9,449 nucleotides of DNA, from the NCBI GenBank assembly GCA_964612925.1, contig CAZTFU010000043.1, forward strand, positions 1 to 9,449, written 5' to 3'. A program made the translations under genes and the position numbers. The notes below the pieces were generated by a model, which saw nothing but the letters and a program-made list of their open reading frames with translations, made no database searches and had not been told where the DNA came from. The stretch's first letter is position 1, and each line of letters opens with the position of its first letter. This document shows positions 5,268 to 9,449 of the stretch, one piece after another. This stretch comes from Phil1 sp964612925. GTDB lineage: Bacteria > Bacillota > Clostridia > Christensenellales > CAG-138.

Positions 5268-7052
5268 TTAGTTTGCGGCTTGAGCAACGGTGTCCGTAAC
5301 CGCTTCGCCGCTTGCTTCGGCGGCGGGTGTTTCCTTTGCATCCTGAGCCGCACTTATCTTACCAAGTTCCTCCTGCTCAAGCACACGGTAGGCTACCTTG
5401 CCGACAAGAGTCTTGGGCAGATCATCACGGAATTCTATGTCATAGGGCATTGCGTATTTTGCAACGTGCTTGGAGCAGTATTCAAGCAACTGCTTTTTCA
5501 TGTCCTCTCCCGCGGCAAAGCCCGACTTGAGCACCACAAATGCCTTTATCTTCTGCATTTTGTACGGGTCGGGCACGCCTATAACACAACTCATGTGCAC
5601 GGCCTCGTGCGCATCGAATATGTTTTCCATCTGGGATGGATATACGTTGTAGCCGCTTGTGACTATCATGCGTTTTATCCTCTGGCGGAAGTAGATGAAG
5701 CCATCCTCATCCATAACGCCAAGATCGCCCGTGTGAACGTATGTGCGCCCATCCTCATGCACTCGCATGGTGTCTGCCGTTTCCTGCGGATGGTTGCAAT
5801 ATTCGAGCATCACCGTGGGACCCGCCAAGCATATTTCGCCCTCTTCACCGTAGGGAACCTCCTCAGTGGTGCCAACCTTTACTATTTTATAATATGTGTC
5901 GGGGAATGGTATGCCTATGCTGCCCTCTCGGCTCATGTTATACGGGGTAAGGCAGCTTGCCGTAACGCATTCGGTCGTGCCGTAACCCTCACGCACCTCT
6001 ATAGTGGCCTTATGTTCCTTTAAGAATTTGTCTATGCGCTTTTTAAGCTCAACGCTCAGACTGTCACCGCCCGAGAACATTCCTTTCAGGCAGGAAAGGT
6101 CAAGATCCTCAAGTCCTTCAAGTCTTAACAGAGCCTCATAAAGCGTGGGTACGCCCGCTATAAAGTTCGGCTTGTGCTTTCTGAGAAGCTCCGCATATGT
6201 TTTTGGCGTAAAGCGCGGCACAAGCACGCACCTGCCGCCGTTCACAAGCATGGAATGTATGCTCACCCCAAGGCCGAAGCCATGGAACATGGGCATTATC
6301 GCAAGCATCTTGTCGCCCGGGGCAAACATTGGGTTTGTGGCTATTATCTGCGTGCCGAGTGCATTAAAGTTAAGGTTTGAAAGGAGTATGCCCTTTGTGG
6401 TGCCGGTTGTGCCGCCGCTGTAAAGTATGGCCGCACCCTGAGCGGCTTCCCTATGTACGCGGTAATCCTTTATGCTTTCGCCGTTCCTTAAAAAGTCCTT
6501 CCACATAACTACCCAGTTTACTTCGGGAACCTTGGCAATCTTCTTGCCCTCGGTAAGCTTATAGCCGACCTTCATTATGGGGCTGAGTGCATCCGCAACG
6601 GACGTGATTATAAGCTTTTCAAGCCCCGTTTTTTCCTTTATCGCGGCAAATTTCGGGTAGAACTGATCAAGCGTTATCGCCACCTTTGACCTTGAATCGT
6701 TAAGGTAAAAGGCAATTTCGTTTTCGCTTGAAAGCGGGTGTATCATGTTGGCAATCGCGCCCACCATATTGGCCGCATAGAACATGGATACGGTTTGCGG
6801 AGTGTTGGGCATACAGATGGTAACCCTGTCCTCTTCCTTAACACCCATGGCCTTCAGTGCCTTTGCCGCCTTGATTATATCCTCCGTAGCGGCGGCATAG
6901 CTTGTCTTTTTGCCCATGAAATCATAGGCGATATAGTTCGGATACTTTTCGGCTATCCGTTCCACGGCCTCCGCCATGGTGCAATCGGGATAGTCAAGCG
7001 TTTCCGGTACGCAGCCATAGAATTTGAACCATGGCTTTTTTACTGTTTCCAT
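5268..7052 (-). CDS. Long-chain acyl-CoA synthetase (AMP-forming, FadD-like)
   Basis: A 594-residue member of the ANL adenylate-forming superfamily. It would activate a fatty acid with ATP to an acyl-adenylate and pass it to CoA. The core motifs are complete: P-loop YSGGTTGTTKG (211-221), PMFHGFG (254-260), EGYGTTE (355-361), HTGDLG (440-445) with Asp443, the hinge segment FRQRIKRMIVTSGYNVYPSQ (455-474), and PKTLVGK with the adenylation lysine Lys552. After about 565 there is an Ala/Glu-rich tail of roughly 30 residues that is not part of the catalytic fold. GGAGG lies 6 nt before the ATG. It follows the reductase gene by 83 nt in the same direction, so it probably supplies acyl-CoA to the alpha-oxoamine synthase upstream. 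Chain length cannot be read from the sequence, and transfer to an acyl carrier protein is an alternative. Confidence 0.93.
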   Translation of the reverse strand: METVKKPWFKFYGCVPETLDYPDCTMAEAVERIAEKYPNYIAYDFMGKKTSYAAATEDIIKAAKALKAMGVKEEDRVTICMPNTPQTVSMFYAANMVGAIANMIHPLSSENEIAFYLNDSRSKVAITLDQFYPKFAAIKEKTGLEKLIITSVADALSPIMKVGYKLTEGKKIAKVPEVNWVVMWKDFLRNGESIKDYRVHREAAQGAAILYSGGTTGTTKGILLSNLNFNALGTQIIATNPMFAPGDKMLAIMPMFHGFGLGVSIHSMLVNGGRCVLVPRFTPKTYAELLRKHKPNFIAGVPTLYEALLRLEGLEDLDLSCLKGMFSGGDSLSVELKKRIDKFLKEHKATIEVREGYGTTECVTASCLTPYNMSREGSIGIPFPDTYYKIVKVGTTEEVPYGEEGEICLAGPTVMLEYCNHPQETADTMRVHEDGRTYVHTGDLGVMDEDGFIYFRQRIKRMIVTSGYNVYPSQMENIFDAHEAVHMSCVIGVPDPYKMQKIKAFVVLKSGFAAGEDMKKQLLEYCSKHVAKYAMPYDIEFRDDLPKTLVGKVAYRVLEQEELGKISAAQDAKETPAAEASGEAVTDTVAQAAN

Positions 7053-7095
7053 TTTTGTCCTCCGTATAAGTACAAATAAATTAAAATAATATATA

Positions 7096-7118
7096 GCATC
7101 GGCAATATGCCGTTATGC
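7096..7118 (-). terminator. Weak hairpin between reductase and acyl-CoA synthetase genes
   Basis: On the minus strand GCAT-AA-CGGCA-TAT-TGCCG-ATGC folds into a short stem (CGGCA/TGCCG, flanked by GCAT/ATGC) followed by an A/U-rich TATATATTATTTT. It could be a partial terminator or attenuator lowering expression of the acyl-CoA synthetase, or an RNA-processing site. The A/T-rich stretch after it (about 7070-7095) might also hold a second promoter, but I find no convincing -35/-10 pair. Confidence 0.35.
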
Positions 7119-7135
7119 TTGTGCTTTTGGTGCGG

Positions 7136-7930
7136 CTATTTGATATACATCTTGCCCACGATAAAGTTCTGCACCCTTATGGGCAATATCTTCCCAAGCA
7201 GGCAGAAGAATTTATACTGAAGCCCCACCGTACTGAGCACCTTTGGGTGCTTTTTGAGCGATAGTGCAACAAACCGCCGTGCAATGACCTCGGGTCCCAT
7301 GCCGTTTTGCTCGTCACGCTCCATAACGGCCACGCTTCGTTCAACGCTTTGGCCGTATGCGACTGAGCTTTCCGCCTTTACCCTTGCACCCGTAAAGCCC
7401 GTTTTCACGTCACCCGGCATTATTGCCGCAACGCGGATGTTGAACGGTTTAAGTTCGTTGGCAAGTGCCAATATAAGCGCGTTGACCGCAAACTTGCTTG
7501 CCGAGTAGAACGATTGAAACGGTATTGCAAACACCGCCGCAACGGAGCTTGTCGCAAGTATTGTGCCGCCGTGTTCGCGCATGAGCGGTACCGCCGCACG
7601 CACGCATGCATGCAGACCGAAAAGGTTCACGTCAAGCTGATGCTTTGCTTCCTCTATGCTTGTACACTCCGCCGCGCCCGAAACGCCCATTCCCGCGTTG
7701 CTGAGTAGCACGTCAAGCCTGCCGTGCTCACGGTTTATTTGTTCAAATGCGCTTATAACGCTCGCCTCATCCGTAACATCGGTTTGGATAAAGGTTATAT
7801 CATGCTCCTTCGGGTCGGTTCTGCTAAGGCAGTACACAATATCTCCGCGGTCGCGAAAAAGGCGGGCGGCGGCAAGCCCTATGCCGCTGCTGCCTCCCGT
7901 TACGGCAACTATTCTGCCCGTATCAGCCAT
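7136..7930 (-). CDS. Short-chain dehydrogenase/reductase, candidate 3-keto long-chain base reductase
   Basis: A 264-residue classical SDR. The Rossmann nucleotide site is TGGSSGIG (11-18), with Arg37 at the end of the second strand favouring NADPH. NAG (78-80) and Asn102 follow, and the catalytic set is Ser129, Tyr142 and Lys146 (YSASK), then PGDVKTGF (172-179). The C-terminal 25 residues (FFCLLGKILPIRVQ onwards) are hydrophobic and basic and may attach the enzyme to the membrane or to a lipid substrate. The ATG overlaps the end of the oxoamine synthase gene by 8 nt (ATGGCTGA), which implies translational coupling and a shared pathway. Given that partner, the likely reaction is reduction of the 3-keto product to the 3-hydroxy long-chain base, as 3-ketodihydrosphingosine reductase does. 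SDR membership is certain, but the substrate is inferred from context; a different ketone or aldehyde is possible. Confidence 0.93.
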   Translation of the reverse strand: MADTGRIVAVTGGSSGIGLAAARLFRDRGDIVYCLSRTDPKEHDITFIQTDVTDEASVISAFEQINREHGRLDVLLSNAGMGVSGAAECTSIEEAKHQLDVNLFGLHACVRAAVPLMREHGGTILATSSVAAVFAIPFQSFYSASKFAVNALILALANELKPFNIRVAAIMPGDVKTGFTGARVKAESSVAYGQSVERSVAVMERDEQNGMGPEVIARRFVALSLKKHPKVLSTVGLQYKFFCLLGKILPIRVQNFIVGKMYIK

Positions 7931-9104
7931 TGAGTACCACCCTTGCTATAATGTCCATTGCCTCGTCAAGTATTTCCTTGGTGTGCGTTGCCATAAGGCT
8001 TGTGCGCAACAGGCATTCGCTCGGTGCAGTAGCGGGAGGCAGAACGGGGTTGACGTACACGCCCTCTTCAAACAGCTTTTTGCTTATTTCAAGCGTGCGT
8101 TCCGCATCATATGTATATATGGGTATTATGGGTATGCGCTTATTTTCGCACTTAACCGTGGGTACACCGCGTGCGGCAAGTCCATCGCGGTAGTATTCCG
8201 CCAAATCGCCAAGGCGGGTGACCGTTTCGGGGTGCTCCTTTATCTCCTTCAGCGCGGCGCGTGCCGTCTGGCAGCTTGCGGGTGTTATGGATGCGCTGAA
8301 TATGAACGGGCGCGAATTGTGCCTGACATATTCGCACACCTTTGCATTGGCAACCATGTAGCCGCCTATGCTTGCAAGTGACTTTGAAAATGTGCCCATG
8401 GTTATGTCAACTTCCTTTTCAAGGCCGAAGTGGCTTGCCGTGCCGCGGCCGCCCTTGCCTATAACGCCGAGACCGTGGGCATCGTCCACCATAACGCGAG
8501 CCTTGTACTTGTGCGCAAGCTCCACTATTTCGGGCAGGCGGCAAATGTCACCGCTCATGCTGAATACGCCGTCCGTGATTATAAGCTTGCCCGCGTCAAG
8601 CGGAACCGCCGCAAGCTTTTTCTCAAGGTCGGCCATGTCGTTGTGGCGATAGCGCACTGTGTCTGCATAGCTTAATCTGCAACCGTCATAAATGCTGGCG
8701 TGGTTTTCACGATCATTAAATATGTAATCGTGCCTGCCGCATATGGCGCTTATTATACCGAGATTTGATTGAAACCCCGTTGAAAACGTCACACAGTCAT
8801 CCGTGCCGAGAAAATCCGCAAGTTCGCGTTCAAGCTTGTTGTGCAAATCAAGCGTTCCGTTGAGAAAGCGGGAGCCCGAACAGCCCGTGCCGTACCGGTG
8901 CATGGCCTCAACCCCCGCCGAGATAACGTTCTCGTTCACGGTAAGGCCAAGATAGTTGTTGCTGCCAAGCATTATGCGCCGCTTGCCCTCCATCGTTACC
9001 TCTATGTCCTGACGGGATTCAAGCTCGTGAAAATAGGGGTAGATGCCCTTTTCCGTAAGCTCGCGTATGTAGACATAGTCTTCACACTTTTTGAATAATG
9101 GCAT
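7923..9104 (-). CDS. Alpha-oxoamine synthase, serine palmitoyltransferase-like
   Basis: A 393-residue PLP-dependent enzyme of the alpha-oxoamine synthase family (serine palmitoyltransferase, BioF, 2-amino-3-ketobutyrate CoA ligase, ALA synthase), which condenses an amino acid with an acyl-CoA and releases CO2. Visible landmarks are GSNNYLGLT (47-55), GTGCSGSRFLNGT (72-84), NHASI with the ring-stacking His135, VDDAHGLG with Asp207 and His210, TFSKSLAS with the Schiff-base Lys241, RHNSRPFIFSAS (261-272), and PPATAPSECLLRTSL with Arg367. The SRFLNGTLDLH and MGTFSKSLASIGGY blocks match bacterial serine palmitoyltransferases better than BioF or KBL. The ATG at 9104 has GGAGG 6 nt upstream and gives the usual length; the open frame running on to 9356 crosses the promoter and is not coding. 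It is first in an operon with an SDR and an acyl-CoA synthetase. Serine as substrate is inferred; glycine, alanine or cysteate remain possible. Confidence 0.9.
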   Translation of the reverse strand: MPLFKKCEDYVYIRELTEKGIYPYFHELESRQDIEVTMEGKRRIMLGSNNYLGLTVNENVISAGVEAMHRYGTGCSGSRFLNGTLDLHNKLERELADFLGTDDCVTFSTGFQSNLGIISAICGRHDYIFNDRENHASIYDGCRLSYADTVRYRHNDMADLEKKLAAVPLDAGKLIITDGVFSMSGDICRLPEIVELAHKYKARVMVDDAHGLGVIGKGGRGTASHFGLEKEVDITMGTFSKSLASIGGYMVANAKVCEYVRHNSRPFIFSASITPASCQTARAALKEIKEHPETVTRLGDLAEYYRDGLAARGVPTVKCENKRIPIIPIYTYDAERTLEISKKLFEEGVYVNPVLPPATAPSECLLRTSLMATHTKEILDEAMDIIARVVLNG

Positions 9105-9180
9105 ATAAATCCTCCGATAAAATGCGCCGCCGTGCCGTGATAAAAAATAGGCGCGGTCGGCAAATAAAAATATATGGTCA

Positions 9181-9209
9181 ATTATCTCTTTTTCGCCCCA
9201 AATTGTCAA
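9181..9209 (-). promoter_or_regulatory. Promoter of the oxoamine synthase operon
   Basis: On the minus strand a perfect -35 TTGACA (9204-9209) is followed after exactly 17 nt by GATAAT (9181-9186), five of six matches to the sigma-A -10. Transcription would begin near 9174, giving a leader of about 70 nt before the ATG at 9104. I see no riboswitch or strong operator dyad in that leader. This promoter also argues against the longer reading frame that runs through it. Confidence 0.75.
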
Positions 9210-9312
9210 GCACGGTCGGAAGTTTTCAAGGCCTTGCCGCATTTGATACGGTCGTTTCGATAACGGGTGTTTGCGGTAAAATACGCGCATTGCATGGATG
9301 AAGCGTAAGTCA

Positions 9313-9449
9313 CACGCCCTCTCAGTCGCCTTCGCTGACAGCTCTGCGCAAGGCATACCCTAAAGGGCATCCCAAAGGGAGAGCCAAGATGGAGGCTCGT
9401 TCGGTCAGTCTGCCTCCCTCCCAAAGCTCCTGCGGCGGAGCCGCTGTGC
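9313..9449. repeat. Non-coding hairpin-rich segment, probable dispersed genomic repeat
   Basis: The stretch holds GCCCTCTCAGTC and TTCGCTGACAGCTC (about 9316-9344) and, in opposite sense, CCCAAAGGGAGAGCC (9371-9385), giving imperfect terminal inverted repeats. A small internal hairpin is ATACCCT/AGGGCAT (about 9355-9370). A second unit ends with GCTCC (9426-9430) pairing with GGAGC (9437-9441). From memory, this vocabulary (CTCTCAGTC..CTTCGCTGACAGCTC, CAAAGGGAGAGCC) recurs many times in gut Clostridia genomes. No start, ribosome site or credible protein was found. The element may be cut by the window edge. Together with the promoter and leader it accounts for 9105-9449. Confidence 0.6.

Noticed and set aside
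5256..6023. A 255-codon plus-strand frame antisense to the acyl-CoA synthetase gene
   Set aside because: It is the mirror of a clearly coding gene with all family motifs and has no ribosome site or recognisable domain.
7656..8381. A 241-codon plus-strand frame opposite the SDR and oxoamine synthase genes
   Set aside because: It spans the junction of two well-supported minus-strand genes, and its composition is that of a shadow frame.
7923..9104. Assignment of the oxoamine synthase as BioF or 2-amino-3-ketobutyrate CoA ligase
   Set aside because: No biotin or threonine genes are nearby, and the SRFLNGTLDLH block with an SDR and acyl-CoA synthetase favours the serine palmitoyltransferase type, though without a tree this stays a judgement.
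9105..9356. An 84-residue N-terminal extension of the oxoamine synthase (open frame from 9356)
   Set aside because: It crosses the TTGACA/GATAAT promoter and runs into the repeat segment, while the ATG at 9104 has a perfect GGAGG site and gives the normal family length.

Overview
The window looks like part of a low-to-mid GC, Gram-positive, spore-forming-type Clostridia chromosome, possibly an Oscillospiraceae or Lachnospiraceae gut commensal. The reasons are strong AGGAGG-type ribosome binding sites, simple hairpin terminators, a CotH / DUF4956 / VTC gene trio, a Firmicutes-style small serine recombinase, and at the right end a GC-rich dispersed repeat of the type that litters gut Clostridia genomes. 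The family calls rest on motifs read by eye; no database search was possible.

Layout: (1) 1-800 holds a small serine recombinase on the minus strand. It is flanked by a 43-bp imperfect palindrome just past its stop codon and by a strong bidirectional hairpin upstream. It is probably a mobile-element remnant or passenger. (2) 913-4167 is a three-gene minus-strand operon, in transcription order VTC-domain polyphosphate polymerase, DUF4956 membrane protein, and a membrane-anchored CotH-family kinase whose domain is interrupted by a repeat-rich insertion. (3) 4389-5168 is a divergent plus-strand gene for a membrane-anchored extracytoplasmic protein of unknown function. It ends at a hairpin terminator shared with the convergent next operon. 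(4) 5268-9104 is a second minus-strand operon, in transcription order an alpha-oxoamine synthase resembling bacterial serine palmitoyltransferase, a short-chain dehydrogenase/reductase overlapping it by 8 nt, and an acyl-CoA synthetase after an 83-nt gap. It is driven by a good TTGACA-17-GATAAT promoter. (5) 9313-9449 is a non-coding, hairpin-rich sequence that looks like a dispersed repeat.

How the genes work together: the second operon has the enzymes needed to activate a fatty acid, condense it with an amino acid (serine in the canonical pathway) to a 3-keto long-chain base, and reduce the ketone. That is the front half of sphingolipid-type lipid synthesis, which is unusual for a Clostridia-like genome and is the most interesting point of the window. 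The first operon pairs a polyphosphate-synthesis domain with a membrane protein and an atypical kinase. This neighbourhood is recurrent as far as I know, but its joint function is poorly defined.
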